A stretch of DNA of 57,678 bases from Cerasicoccus arenae (GCF_014651635.1 NZ_BMXG01000026.1:1-57678); one strand, 5' to 3'. Counted from the first letter of the stretch, positions 35,298 through 44,977 are shown. Notes: a model not told the origin generated them from the letters alone. A program made the numbers and translations.

Positions 35298-36017
35298 ATG
35301 TCCGAAACTCGTTTGTTTGAAAAATGCCGGGCTTATGTTACAAGCTCAGTGGATCGCCAAGTGGGCGCACGTCACACGATAGCCTTGCCTGCCATCACCC
35401 TCTCGCGCCAAGTAGGTGCGCGTGGCACCTCCATTGCCAAGCTGCTCGTGCAGCATCTGGAGCAAGATGACCCCGTAAAACTGCCACCCTGGACCCTTTT
35501 TGACAAAAACCTGATCCGTCGTGTGCTCGATGACCACCAGTTGCCGCGACATTTGGAAAAGTTCATGTCGGAGTCTCACGTCAACGAATTACAGTCCACG
35601 ATTAATGAAATCGTCGGCCTTCACCCTTCCATGTGGGAACTGCACGAAAAAATGAGCAGCACCGTGCTTCGCCTGCTCAGCCAGGGACACGTGATCGTCG
35701 TGGGGCGCGGCGCATGCGTAGTTGGTGCCGGAATGCGCAACGTGCTCAATGTTCGCCTAGTGGGCTCAGTCAAACAACGTCTCCTACACCTACAGCACCT
35801 ATTCGACATCTGCGAAAAGACTGCAGCGGACCGTATGTTGGCCGATGACCGCAATCGTCGTGAGTATTTTAAGTCCCACTTTGGCCGAAATATCGAAGAC
35901 CCAGAGCTGTATCACCTGATTATCAATACCGATATGCTCACCGAAGAAGAAATCGTGAGAACCATCGCGCAAGCAGCCATGCGACACAACCAAGCCCCCG
36001 CCGCGCTCGCGGTGTAG
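35298..36017 (+). CDS. Cytidylate-kinase-like family protein
   Basis: 239 residues matching the bacterial cytidylate kinase-like (Cytidylate_kin2) group: TLSRQVGARGTSIAK in place of a standard P-loop, then FDKNLIRRVL, GHVIVVGRGACVVG, and a lid region DRMLADDRNRREYFKSHFGRNIEDPELYHLIINTD. The P-loop lacks the classical GxxxxGK[ST] lysine, as in other members, so kinase activity is unproven. An AAGGA element lies 8 bases before the ATG, one of the few Shine-Dalgarno-like signals here. It is a single gene. Confidence 0.8.
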   Translation: MSETRLFEKCRAYVTSSVDRQVGARHTIALPAITLSRQVGARGTSIAKLLVQHLEQDDPVKLPPWTLFDKNLIRRVLDDHQLPRHLEKFMSESHVNELQSTINEIVGLHPSMWELHEKMSSTVLRLLSQGHVIVVGRGACVVGAGMRNVLNVRLVGSVKQRLLHLQHLFDICEKTAADRMLADDRNRREYFKSHFGRNIEDPELYHLIINTDMLTEEEIVRTIAQAAMRHNQAPAALAV

Positions 36018-36051
36018 GAGCAGTTTATCACAGTCAAGACACCTTAGTTCG

Positions 36052-36489
36052 TTACTCTAGAAAGGCTTTGTGGAAGTTCGACCAATCGTCGATGTTATTG
36101 AGCATCGAAGCAGTCATCAGGCTCTGGTCGTCGGCAATACCCGCCTCGTCTAGAATCTGAGCGCGCGTTTCCGCTGAATGTTGATAAGTCTCAATCATTC
36201 GATTGAGCGCGGCGATTTTGCGCGGATCCAGCTTATTGCCATAGTGAGTGTTAACCCACGCCTCCAATTCGATGTAGGTCGGACGCTCTTGAGTGATGTA
36301 ATTCTCGAATGCCTCCTGCTCAATGTCCAAGGCCTCCAGCGTCATTCGGTCAAACCCTGAACCAATGCCATTGTAATCTTTTCGCAGCTTATCCTGCGTA
36401 TGCAGAGAGACTTTGAGCCACAATCGTGGGAGGTGCTTGACGCCAAGCGGTCCACAGGCAGTAGATGGTATTAGTGGCACAAACTTCAT
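36052..36489 (-). CDS. DUF5069 domain protein
   Basis: About 145 residues from ATG 36489 (MKFVPLIPST). The frame continues upstream to 36552 without similarity. The family marks are PLIPSTACGPLGVKHLPRLWLKV, then DYNGIGSGFD. The rest is helical. DUF5069 proteins are found mostly in Verrucomicrobiota and Planctomycetota and their function is unknown. Complete by length. Convergent with the kinase-like gene. Confidence 0.8.
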   Translation of the reverse strand: MKFVPLIPSTACGPLGVKHLPRLWLKVSLHTQDKLRKDYNGIGSGFDRMTLEALDIEQEAFENYITQERPTYIELEAWVNTHYGNKLDPRKIAALNRMIETYQHSAETRAQILDEAGIADDQSLMTASMLNNIDDWSNFHKAFLE

Positions 36490-36667
36490 TCGCGGTAGAA
36501 TATGTAACCGCTCCATGACCGTCAACGCTTTCACCGCTCGATTGCCCCTCAAGAAGTGGTGAAATATCTTTGCCTGCGTTCAGAAAGGTGCCCCAAGGAG
36601 GGTGTCAATTGAACAATTCTTCGTAATTGCGGTCTGAACAGAAACAATCTAGCTTGTTTTTTCATAT

Positions 36668-38476
36668 ATGGCCGATTCCACGTTTTTTGAGACGCTGTTT
36701 ACCAGCGCTTGGGGCATCCTACTGGTGCTCATTTTTTTCAATGGTTCAATCATCGTTCACGAGCTAGGGCACTTCTTGGCCGCGCGTTGGCGCGGGCTAA
36801 AGGTGGATCGCTTCTCGCTATTTGGCCTCGGGCCCAAGCTGATCAGCTGGAAAGCCAAGGACGGCGTGGAGTATTGCATCTGCGCGATTCCTTTTGGTGC
36901 CTACGTCGCCCTCCCTCAAATGGGCGAGATGCGCGGTATTGAGGAATACGCCGAAGGTGATACCCCCCCCCCCCCTATCAGCTACGCCGACAAAATGTAT
37001 GTCGCCTTCGCTGGGCCGTTTTTCAATTTCATCCTCGCGATCATCGTAGCCTGCATCGGCTGGTACACTGGTTACCCCTCCTACGCGGGCAGCGAAAGTG
37101 CTCAAATTGGCTACGTCGCCCAAACCCTTGACGATGAGGTCGCTGGCCCCGCCTACGTGGCTGGCCTCCTCCCGGGAGACACCATTCTGGCAATTGACGG
37201 CGAACCCATCAGCAGCTTCAAGGAAGTCCCCGAGCATGTCGCATTGGGAACTGGCCGAGACGATGATGGCCGCCCGCAAACCATCTTTAAAATCGACCGC
37301 AGTGGCCAAACTCAAGATGTGGTCATCTATCCTGAACTAATTTTGAACAACACTGGCTCCGGCGATCGGATTCGGATGATCGGTATCGGGCCAACCTCCA
37401 CCATGACCATCAGCGGAGTCGCACCCAATTCCCCTGCCGCCGAAGCCGGCCTTCAAGCCAATGATAAAATCCTGACCGTCGGCGGTGAGTCCGTATACAG
37501 CATCGAGCAGATCAGCGATATTCTCGCCGCCAGCTTCCGCGAAAAGCTGGTCCCCGTCGAAGTCGAGCGAGACGGTGCACTCGTCATCTTAGAGGCCAAG
37601 GCCCTCCCTGTTCCCACAACACGACCAACCGCGAACCTGTTCCTTCCCGATAGCGATGAGCCCGCCTTTGAAATCATCCCCAGCTACCCGCTCGATCTCA
37701 AAGAAGACCCCGCCTTAGCCCAGACGCCCTCTCGTTTGACGATCTTTTCTCTAGAGCCCGGAGAATCATTTTTTTCCGCACAAGGAGACTGGCGCATTGA
37801 TGAAATTGACGGACGATCCATTACCTCACTCGCACAGCTCGAGCAAGTATTTCAGAATGACTCCGCTGCTGCGATGACACTCACTCTGGCCCGTAATGAT
37901 AACCAAATTCGCAAGCGAGTCCTTCCTGCTCTTAGCAGCCTGAAAATCATTCCGCCTCAGGAACAAGTGATGCTAGGCTTTGGCACGATGCCTGGCCAAG
38001 TGCTCATACACCAAAACCCAATCGCTCAATTCAAGGAGCATATCCAGCGCACTTTCCGCACCCTCACCAGCTTGGTGAGCCCACAGTCAGACATCGGTAT
38101 GCGGCACTTGTCGGGTGTAGTCGGCATCACCACCAACCTTTACAAGATCGCACAGTATGACTGGCGCATGGTCTTCTGGTTCGCCGTGCTGCTAAACATC
38201 AATCTAGCCATACTCAACCTGCTCCCAATCCCCGTTTTGGACGGTGGGCATATGCTTTTTGCGACGATAAACAAGCTGTGCGGCAAGGCCGTGCCGACCT
38301 CGTTTATCTACAGCCTCCAGTATGTGTTCGTGTTCCTGCTGCTCGGGGTGATGTTCTACGTGCTTTACTATGACTCCATGCGCGAAGTGGGCTACCACGA
38401 AGATCGCCAGAAATGGGAGCGCGAAGGCAGCCGCATGATCCCCAGAGAATTCCGACCCGATCGTTACATGAACTAA
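36668..38476 (+). CDS. rseP: Site-2 protease RseP, enlarged form
   Basis: 602 residues, against about 450 in E. coli. The zinc site HELGH is at 31-35 in the first helix, and the second active-site motif NLLPIPVLDGGH is at about 517-528 (Asp525). Between them are two clear PDZ domains (about 160-220 and 240-320) and a third PDZ-like segment (about 370-440, SLEPGESFF to LTLARNDNQIRKRV), which explains the extra length. It cleaves anti-sigma factors or signal peptides within the membrane. A run of 13 Cs (36963-36975) encodes Thr-Pro-Pro-Pro-Pro near residues 98-102. A hairpin follows the gene. Confidence 0.9.
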   Translation: MADSTFFETLFTSAWGILLVLIFFNGSIIVHELGHFLAARWRGLKVDRFSLFGLGPKLISWKAKDGVEYCICAIPFGAYVALPQMGEMRGIEEYAEGDTPPPPISYADKMYVAFAGPFFNFILAIIVACIGWYTGYPSYAGSESAQIGYVAQTLDDEVAGPAYVAGLLPGDTILAIDGEPISSFKEVPEHVALGTGRDDDGRPQTIFKIDRSGQTQDVVIYPELILNNTGSGDRIRMIGIGPTSTMTISGVAPNSPAAEAGLQANDKILTVGGESVYSIEQISDILAASFREKLVPVEVERDGALVILEAKALPVPTTRPTANLFLPDSDEPAFEIIPSYPLDLKEDPALAQTPSRLTIFSLEPGESFFSAQGDWRIDEIDGRSITSLAQLEQVFQNDSAAAMTLTLARNDNQIRKRVLPALSSLKIIPPQEQVMLGFGTMPGQVLIHQNPIAQFKEHIQRTFRTLTSLVSPQSDIGMRHLSGVVGITTNLYKIAQYDWRMVFWFAVLLNINLAILNLLPIPVLDGGHMLFATINKLCGKAVPTSFIYSLQYVFVFLLLGVMFYVLYYDSMREVGYHEDRQKWEREGSRMIPREFRPDRYMN

Positions 38477-38503
38477 GGGCGCTTGCCGCCCCCCATTGAT
38501 TAG

Positions 38504-38523
38504 CTCTAGGGAGCGTCCTAGAG
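38504..38523 (+). terminator. Candidate terminator downstream of rseP
   Basis: CTCTAGG (38504-38510) and CCTAGAG (38517-38523) pair around a 6-base loop and are followed by AATTTTA. The U run is short. The hairpin overlaps the stop codon of the convergent purB gene, so it may also close that transcript. Confidence 0.4.
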
Positions 38524-39942
38524 AATTTTACCTGGCTGCAAGTCTTTGGCCTTCGGGTAACGTTCCCCCCAAGAGCGGGCCTGCTTCATGAAGGTCTCCA
38601 CCTGCGGGTGTGCCCCGCCAGTCGCTTGGCCTGCAGTTTCATAGATATGCTTCAGGTATTCCGCAGAAAGCCCGAGACGCGAATCGGTAGCCAGACGATC
38701 AAAGAGATTATTTTCCGCAATCACGCAATTGCGCAGGTCTTTAGCGGTAGCAACTGCGTGCTCCTTGATCACCTCGTGCGCAGTTTCCCGGCCTACTCCA
38801 TTTTTTACCGCCGCCATCAGCACGGTTGTAGTCAATAGGAATGGCAGATAGCGCCGATTCTCGTGCTCAATCATGCCAGGGTTGGCGCTCATGTTGTTGA
38901 GCACCGTCAGCAAAGTCTCGAAGAGGCCATCAATCGCAAAAAAGGCGTCGGGCAGCATCACGCGTCGCACTACCGAGCAAGAAACATCGCCTTCGTTCCA
39001 CTGATCTCCAGCAAGACCGGCAGCCATCTCCATATAGCCGCGCAGGATCACATGAAACCCGTTGATGCGCTCGCACGAACGGCTGTTCATCTTGTGAGGC
39101 ATTGCAGAGGAGCCCACTTGACCCGGCAGGAAGCCCTCACCCGCCAATTCATGCCCAGCCATCAGCCGGAGTGTTTTGGCGAAAGAGGACGGCCCGGCTC
39201 CAAGTTGATACAGCGCGCTAACAACCTCAAAATCCATACTGCGCGGATAGACCTGCCCCACATTATCGAGGCTGCGTGGGATACCCAGATGGCGCACCAC
39301 TTCGTCTTCCAGACGCGAAACTTGGCTGGCATTTTGCTCAAACAGGTTCAGTTGGTCCAACTGCGTGCCAACCGCACCTTTGAGTCCACGTGCAGCATAT
39401 TGCCGCATGATCTGCTCGTTGTTTTCGATGGCCCGCAGGAGGTCCTCGCCAAACATGGCTAAACGCTTGCCAAAGGTCGTGGTTTGCGCAGCGACATTAT
39501 GCGTACGGCCAGTGATAACGAGGCCCTTGTATTCCTCCGCCCGACGAGAAAACGCTAAGAGCGCAGCCGTCGATTTGGTCGCGACAAGCTCCAGCGAACG
39601 CCATATCTGCAATTGTTCAACGTTTTCCGTAAGATCACGGCTCGTCATGCCCTTGTGGATGTGTTCAGCGCCCGCCAATGAGTTAAATTCCTCAATACGC
39701 GCCTTAACATCGTGCTTAGTCACCGCTTCCCGCTGGCGAATCGACTCCGGATCGACGTTATTCTTCACCGCTTCATAAGCGGCAATCACCTCATGCGGAA
39801 TGTTCAGGCCCAGACCACGCTGTGCCTTAAGCACTGCGATCCAGAACTCACGCTCCAGCACGATTCGGCCTTCGGCGGACCAGATGTCCTGCATGGCTGT
39901 AGAGGCATAACGATCTGCTAAAATATTAGGTATGGCGCTCAT
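38518..39942 (-). CDS. purB: Adenylosuccinate lyase
   Basis: 474 residues from ATG 39942 (MSAIPNILADRY, the usual start). An upstream ATG at 39972 would add 10 residues. The fumarase-superfamily signature is SSAMPHKMNSRSCERINGF with the flexible catalytic loop Ser. TSRDLTEN and GRTHNVAAQTTTFGKR supply the catalytic His region. It cleaves SAICAR and adenylosuccinate in purine synthesis. The length places it in the longer (about 470-480 residue) PurB branch. It stands alone. Confidence 0.95.
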   Translation of the reverse strand: MSAIPNILADRYASTAMQDIWSAEGRIVLEREFWIAVLKAQRGLGLNIPHEVIAAYEAVKNNVDPESIRQREAVTKHDVKARIEEFNSLAGAEHIHKGMTSRDLTENVEQLQIWRSLELVATKSTAALLAFSRRAEEYKGLVITGRTHNVAAQTTTFGKRLAMFGEDLLRAIENNEQIMRQYAARGLKGAVGTQLDQLNLFEQNASQVSRLEDEVVRHLGIPRSLDNVGQVYPRSMDFEVVSALYQLGAGPSSFAKTLRLMAGHELAGEGFLPGQVGSSAMPHKMNSRSCERINGFHVILRGYMEMAAGLAGDQWNEGDVSCSVVRRVMLPDAFFAIDGLFETLLTVLNNMSANPGMIEHENRRYLPFLLTTTVLMAAVKNGVGRETAHEVIKEHAVATAKDLRNCVIAENNLFDRLATDSRLGLSAEYLKHIYETAGQATGGAHPQVETFMKQARSWGERYPKAKDLQPGKIL

Positions 39943-40029
39943 CACCAGTAACGATTCACGTGAATCGGACATGAATCAAATATTTTGTGTCCTCCAGCGC
40001 GTTTATCCACACACAATAAGCAAATAACC

Positions 40030-40467
40030 CTAGCAAAGTGAAGGTAACGTGTCTGGATCATCCACATCCCAGTCGCCATTAGCAATAATAACGCCTTGCT
40101 GCTGATTTACTCGGTCAAGCTCCATGACATAAGCCCAAGCCGAACCCGCCGCCTGACCGTCCTCAAAGTAAACACTAACCTCGACACGCTCGTATTCATT
40201 TTCGGATGAACAACGATCAGGATCATAATCTTCCAACATGTCAAAGCCCGCTAGAACTGCTTCATCATATAAAGTCAGTAGATAGCCTTGCACCCAACCG
40301 TCGCCCGTAACAAGTGCCGGGTATCCAAGCGGCAGAGCGAAAAGACTCCCTTTCACTTTCGCTTTTAATATATTGCTAACACGTCCTTCACAGAAGCGGT
40401 GCCAATAATAACCACCAGGCTTCAAAGTGCCGTATACAAATACGCGCGGTTGTGATTTAGAACTCAT
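40030..40467 (-). CDS. Gamma-glutamylcyclotransferase-like (AIG2/GGCT) protein
   Basis: About 145 residues from ATG 40467 (MSSKSQPRVFVYGTL). The frame upstream holds hydrophobic codons that I consider untranslated. YGTL near residue 12 forms the substrate loop, and GFDMLEDYDP contains the probable catalytic Glu. EYERVEV and AWAYV are usual strand motifs. These enzymes release pyroglutamate from gamma-glutamyl-amines or dipeptides. The DNA is slightly AT-rich. It sits downstream of the secretin-like gene on the same strand after 122 bases. Substrate unknown. Confidence 0.8.
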   Translation of the reverse strand: MSSKSQPRVFVYGTLKPGGYYWHRFCEGRVSNILKAKVKGSLFALPLGYPALVTGDGWVQGYLLTLYDEAVLAGFDMLEDYDPDRCSSENEYERVEVSVYFEDGQAAGSAWAYVMELDRVNQQQGVIIANGDWDVDDPDTLPSLC

Positions 40468-40589
40468 AGCATGCAAAAGCATCGGTTTATATATATAGGC
40501 TATAATGACTATTATCGTCAATTTTATAAATCATTTACCCTAATTTCCAAATATTTTGAAAGTATAACAAGAAAACTGTTTAGTAGCGA

Positions 40590-41387
40590 TTACTCAGTGG
40601 GAGAATCTTTATAATCAATGGTCTTTGCATTGAGAAATACGACTCGCTCCATGGATCTCGTGTTTGATTGGCGGATTCCGAGCGGAAAAATTGGTATTTC
40701 CATCTGCATTGACTGGCTTTTGCTTTCGTTAAAAGTAAAAACTTGAGCGCCTCCATTAGTTATAGACACTGTGCTGAATACCCTAGTAACGCCTGAGGCG
40801 TCATCTCCAGCCAATGAAGATGCCACGTGTGCCAGCTTAACTTCGATAATGTCCTTGCCGAGCAACCGTGGAATAACGGCCATCACCATTACTCTCGGCG
40901 AATATGATGCATCTTCTTGATGATGAATAACACGCTGAGTCTGTAGTGATATCTGCGCTGGCGTATTGTTTCGCACAACAACGCGCTGGCGACCCGCCAG
41001 TATCGCATGCTCACTTTCAATCAGAAGTGGCAATAACGAAGCGTAATCCTGAGAATTTAAGCTATTACGCACCGTGAGGCCGAGTCGCTCCATCCACTCA
41101 CTTTTCACCTCAAACGTTACCACTTCGATCACAATATTGGGCTCTTGAAGATCCAATTGGGCGACCACGGTACGCACGTTTCCCTGCATTTCTTCAGGAT
41201 ACGAGATGATCAAGCTGTTGGTCCGCACGTCAGCCGTTACCCGGACATCTGGACCAAAAGTGCTGCCAATCACCGGAACCAACGACGCTGCATCACGATT
41301 TTCCAACGTAAAGACTTCGGATTTCTGAGCTGCCAGCAGAATATTCTGCCAAAGTAGGGCTAGAAGAATAAGATACACACAGCGCAT
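40590..41387 (-). CDS. Exported protein with secretin N-domain-like region (265 aa)
   Basis: A signal peptide to about residue 20 is followed by a secretin N0/N1 (NolW-like) pattern: FTLENRDAASLVPVIG, TADVRTNSLIISYPEE, VVAQLDLQEPNIVIEVVTFEV. After that comes a beta-rich region like part of the secretin core, but the protein ends early, without the pore-forming C-terminus. No other type II/III or pilus genes lie nearby. It may be a stand-alone periplasmic scaffold or a reduced secretin. I found no frameshift, so it is probably a real short gene. Confidence 0.7.
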   Translation of the reverse strand: MRCVYLILLALLWQNILLAAQKSEVFTLENRDAASLVPVIGSTFGPDVRVTADVRTNSLIISYPEEMQGNVRTVVAQLDLQEPNIVIEVVTFEVKSEWMERLGLTVRNSLNSQDYASLLPLLIESEHAILAGRQRVVVRNNTPAQISLQTQRVIHHQEDASYSPRVMVMAVIPRLLGKDIIEVKLAHVASSLAGDDASGVTRVFSTVSITNGGAQVFTFNESKSQSMQMEIPIFPLGIRQSNTRSMERVVFLNAKTIDYKDSPTE

Positions 41388-41534
41388 CCATCCTTATTAT
41401 CATCAAACAACTCAAAGGCGAGCCTCAGATATTCACATTGCAAGGGACCTTTCGCCTGAGGTAACTCCTGCCGAATACGCAACCTTGACCCCTGCCCACC
41501 AAGCGTCCATCGTTCAACGTTTTCCTTTCTGTAA

Positions 41535-42902
41535 ATGAACCGCGTCCACATCAAGACCTACGGGTGCCAAATGAACGAGCGTGACTCCGAGGCTGTCGCG
41601 GCGATGCTGCGTGGGCGTGGATACAGCATTGTTTCGGACGAGGCCGACGCCGACATTGTCCTGCTCAACACCTGTTCGGTGCGCGAGCTCGCCGAACAAA
41701 AGGCCATGGGCAAGGCTGGCCATTTGCGTAAACGGCGCAGGAAAAACCCAGACTTCATGATCGGCGTCATGGGCTGCATGGCTCAAAACCGCGGCGTGAA
41801 TATCTTAGACCGTCTGCCTGACCTTGATCTGCTCGTAGGAACGCAAAAGTTCCACGCCGTCCCGGATCACTTGGACCACCTGATCGCCACCCGTCAGGGC
41901 CAAGGCCCCCGCCCTGCCACCATCATCGACCTCGATGCCGAAGAGGGCAGCCAAAACACCATTCGCGCCCACAGCGAAGAGCGTAAAATCAGCGCCTTTG
42001 TCAGCATCATGCAGGGCTGCAACATGAAGTGCAGCTACTGTATTGTCCCCAAGACTCGGGGCGAAGAACGCGCACGCCCGATGGACGACATTGTTGCCGA
42101 GATCGAAGAACTCGCCCGCAATGGCACGAAGGAAGTCACCCTGCTCGGCCAAATCGTCAACCAATACGCCGTGCGGGAATTTCCCTTCGCTAACGGCAAG
42201 AGCCCCTTTGTCCAACTTCTGGAGCGCGTTAACGCCATCGACGGCATCGAACGCATCCGCTTCACGAGTCCCCACCCAGTCGGTTTCCGCGAGGATCTGA
42301 TTGAGTGCTATGGCCGCCTGGAAAAGCTCTGCGAATACATCCACTTCCCGATGCAGAGCGGCAGTGATCGCATTCTTAAACAGATGCGCCGCCCTTACAC
42401 TGTTGAGCGCTTCAAGCGCATTGTCGCCGCTCTCCGCGCCCGCTGCCCAGATCTGTGTATTTCCACCGACGTCATTGTCGGTTTCCCCGGAGAGACCGAG
42501 GAAGACTTCGAGCTGACCCGTCAAGCCTTTGCCGACATCCGCTTCGACATGGCCTACATCTTCAAATACAGCGTTCGCCCTGGCACGACTGCTGAGCCGC
42601 TAGGCGACCCGATCAGCGACGAACTCAAGATGCAGCGCAACCAGCTCTTGCTCGACCAGCTAGAGGAATACTCCCTCGCCCACAACAAGACCCTACTCGG
42701 CACGGTTCAAGAGGTTCTCATCGAAAGCCCGGCCCGTAAAGGCGAAGGCATGTTCGTAGGGCGCAACCGCGGTTACCGCAAAATTGTTCTTCCCGCCAGC
42801 GAACGCCTCGTCGGTGAGCTCGTCCAAGTCAAGATCACCGAAGCCAGCTCCACCACACTCATTGGCGAACTCGTCCTGGAAGGCGTCGAAGTAGGAGTTT
42901 AG
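41535..42902 (+). CDS. miaB: tRNA-2-methylthio-N6-dimethylallyladenosine synthase
   Basis: 455 residues with the UPF0004 domain binding one Fe-S cluster through Cys11, Cys47 and Cys81, the radical-SAM cluster motif CNMKCSYC (Cys162, Cys166, Cys169), and a C-terminal TRAM domain (VLIESPARKGEGMFVGRNRGYRKIV). It adds the 2-methylthio group to i6A37 in tRNAs reading codons that start with U. GQIVNQY is close to the MiaB-specific GQNVNSY. Length is typical. It is a single plus-strand gene, convergent with the aminotransferase operon. Confidence 0.95.
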   Translation: MNRVHIKTYGCQMNERDSEAVAAMLRGRGYSIVSDEADADIVLLNTCSVRELAEQKAMGKAGHLRKRRRKNPDFMIGVMGCMAQNRGVNILDRLPDLDLLVGTQKFHAVPDHLDHLIATRQGQGPRPATIIDLDAEEGSQNTIRAHSEERKISAFVSIMQGCNMKCSYCIVPKTRGEERARPMDDIVAEIEELARNGTKEVTLLGQIVNQYAVREFPFANGKSPFVQLLERVNAIDGIERIRFTSPHPVGFREDLIECYGRLEKLCEYIHFPMQSGSDRILKQMRRPYTVERFKRIVAALRARCPDLCISTDVIVGFPGETEEDFELTRQAFADIRFDMAYIFKYSVRPGTTAEPLGDPISDELKMQRNQLLLDQLEEYSLAHNKTLLGTVQEVLIESPARKGEGMFVGRNRGYRKIVLPASERLVGELVQVKITEASSTTLIGELVLEGVEVGV

Positions 42903-42956
42903 GGCATTGCCTCAGCAAGTTACCGCTTCAGTGGCAGTTGAAACAAAGCCCGACGA

Positions 42957-44189
42957 TCAGTCCCACTGCTTCACGCAGGCGGCCAAGGCGTCATCTGCAA
43001 TCTGGAGACCGGCGTCGATATCCGCATCCGTGTGCGCAGCGCAGATAAACCAATTATGATGCGGATGCAGGAAAGCCCCACGCTGCATTGCCTCGGCGCA
43101 CCATTGCTGTTGGCGCAGAAAGTTCTTCTCCTCAGTCAATCGGTAAAAGGGAACAGAGGGCGGGCCCGAAGGCTTGATCGAATGGCCGTGCTTTTCCCCG
43201 ATTTTCACGAGACCGTCGCTTAGGCGCTGCCCAGTCTGCTTGATCTTCGCGATGACATTGTCCCGCTCCAGGATTTCCAGCGTCTTGAGCGCGGCGGCCA
43301 TCGGTACAGCGCTATTCCAGTAACTGCCCGTCAGGAAGACCTTGCTCGCAGCAACGCGCAGGGCGTCCGTACCGAGAGCGGCAGAGATCGGGTAGCCGTT
43401 GCCCAGCGCCTTGCAGAAGCAAACGATGTCCGGCGTGTAACCAAACTCTTCATGGCTGCCACCAATGTTGAGCCGAAAACCGCCGCGAATATCGTCCGAG
43501 ATCAGCACGATGCCTTCGGCGCGGCAAATTCTCTCTAGACCAATCAAGAAACCGGGTGCACCGAAATCGCTGTCGGCAAATACCGGATGATGCCACGGAC
43601 TGATGATCAGCCCAGCAATTTCGCCACGGTAGCGCTCCACCAACCCCTGAAAGGCGGTCAGGTCGTTCCAAGCAAAATGATGAATGTGCTCGCGATCTTC
43701 CTCAATCAAACCGCCGTGGCCTGGCGTACACCATGGGTCAACGCCGTGGTAAGAGCCCTTGAGGCGGATGATTTTCTTGCGCTTCGTGTGCTCACGAGCG
43801 ACCTGAATCGCCCAAGTTGTCACGTCACCACCGTTCTTGGCGAGCACTCCCCAATCTGCGAAATCCACCAGCGAAACCAGTCGCTCGACCAGCTCCACAA
43901 AGCGCTCTGTTGGGTGGTTAAAGCAATTGCCCAGTTCACGCTGCTTGGCAGCGGCCTCATCGACTTCCGGGTGATTATAGCCCAGAATGACCGGCCCGTA
44001 GCCGCACATAAAATCAATGTATTCGTGGCCATCAACATCCCAGTAGCGACACCCCTCGCCGCGCACGGCATAATAAGGGCTGGCCCCCGGCAAACAGGCA
44101 GCAGGACTCATGTGCCCATAAATGCCACCTGGGGCAACTTTGGACGCGCGATCAAATAATTGGAGGGATTTTTCGTAATGCGTATTCAT
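42957..44189 (-). CDS. Class III PLP aminotransferase, glutamate-1-semialdehyde aminomutase-like
   Basis: 410 residues with class III fold-type I motifs: YWDVDGHEYIDFMCGYGPVILGYNHP, the PLP-ring Asp232 in ISDDIRGGF, and the Schiff-base Lys260 in FCKALGNGYP. The general pattern is closest to HemL-type aminomutases. But AKNGGDVTTWAIQVAREHT and SYHGVDPWCTPGHGG differ from HemL, so it is probably an aminotransferase or mutase of a different substrate. It is the last of four overlapping genes (ATGA overlap with the SCP2-like gene at 44186). Its role depends on that operon, which I could not identify. Confidence 0.8.
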   Translation of the reverse strand: MNTHYEKSLQLFDRASKVAPGGIYGHMSPAACLPGASPYYAVRGEGCRYWDVDGHEYIDFMCGYGPVILGYNHPEVDEAAAKQRELGNCFNHPTERFVELVERLVSLVDFADWGVLAKNGGDVTTWAIQVAREHTKRKKIIRLKGSYHGVDPWCTPGHGGLIEEDREHIHHFAWNDLTAFQGLVERYRGEIAGLIISPWHHPVFADSDFGAPGFLIGLERICRAEGIVLISDDIRGGFRLNIGGSHEEFGYTPDIVCFCKALGNGYPISAALGTDALRVAASKVFLTGSYWNSAVPMAAALKTLEILERDNVIAKIKQTGQRLSDGLVKIGEKHGHSIKPSGPPSVPFYRLTEEKNFLRQQQWCAEAMQRGAFLHPHHNWFICAAHTDADIDAGLQIADDALAACVKQWD

Positions 44190-44977
44190 TGCTTGGCCGG
44201 GGGATCGATGTAGCCCTGCACGCGCTCCATCATGGCATTCAGGTGGTCCGCCAGCGGCACGAGGCCTAGCACCTCAATCGCACCATTGCCCACGGCGGTA
44301 AGGGCGTCTGCCTTGTCCTGTAATGCCTCAGCAGCCAGAACGGAGTCGTGGAAAATAACGCGAACATCGGGCGTGTCAGCAGGCTCACCTTGGCCACATG
44401 TCAGCTCGTTGGTAACAAGTCGCAGCCACACAGGCTCGCCATCTTTGCCGAGTTGAAACGCCGCCAGGCCTTGTGGGCCAGCCGCCAATTGCTCCCGAAA
44501 ACGCCGTTCACTACGACACAATTGGGCCACTGCCCGCAGCGCCAGACCAAGCGTCATGGGGACAAATATTTGGCGAAACTGTTCACCGGCGAGCTTGGCT
44601 GCATCAGGCTTGAGCCAGGCTTGCATCTCCAGCGTCAGCGCGACGAAAGTCTTCATCTTACCGAGGGCGCTGAAGCCTTTGGTCGGCAACGGCGGAAAGG
44701 TCTTCTGCTCCAGGAAAGTCGCCGCGGCCTGCCCATCAGTCAGGAAAAGCAATTCGATGCCCGCCGACGTACTGCCTCCGGGAATGTACTCGCAGCCCCC
44801 GGTGGTGAAGAAGTAGCTCGCGCTCAGTCCTGAGCGTGTTTTGAAGCAAACGGAAAAATGATTATCCTTGAGGAGCGCCTGCGCCTTGGGCGAGGCTTTG
44901 ATCACTGCATCCAACGTGGGCAGCACCGCGTGCAAGAACAAGCGGGTTTGGATGTGTTGGAGGGCAGTAGATTTCAT
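44186..44977 (-). CDS. SCP2-like (sterol-carrier-type) lipid-binding domain protein
   Basis: 263 residues with no signal peptide. The C-terminal part (VRVIFHDSVLAAEAL, then AVGNGAIEVLGLVPLADHLNAMMERV) has the SCP2 fold pattern. An earlier segment (FSVCFKTRSGLSASYFFTTGG to ELLFLTDGQAAATFL) looks like part of the same or a duplicated domain. SCP2 proteins bind lipids or CoA esters. Both ends overlap neighbours by 4 bases (ATGA at 44974 and 44186), so it is translated together with the glycosyltransferase and aminotransferase. This suggests a lipid-linked pathway. Assignment is from pattern memory only. Confidence 0.55.
   Translation of the reverse strand: MKSTALQHIQTRLFLHAVLPTLDAVIKASPKAQALLKDNHFSVCFKTRSGLSASYFFTTGGCEYIPGGSTSAGIELLFLTDGQAAATFLEQKTFPPLPTKGFSALGKMKTFVALTLEMQAWLKPDAAKLAGEQFRQIFVPMTLGLALRAVAQLCRSERRFREQLAAGPQGLAAFQLGKDGEPVWLRLVTNELTCGQGEPADTPDVRVIFHDSVLAAEALQDKADALTAVGNGAIEVLGLVPLADHLNAMMERVQGYIDPPAKQ

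Noticed and set aside
40590-41387. Truncated type II/III secretin pseudogene
   Set aside because: The frame is intact with a signal peptide and a normal stop, and no secretin remnant follows downstream, so I kept it as a short stand-alone gene.
41805-42524. 239-residue minus-strand open frame opposite miaB
   Set aside because: A shadow of miaB: no motif, and it lies wholly within the radical-SAM coding region.
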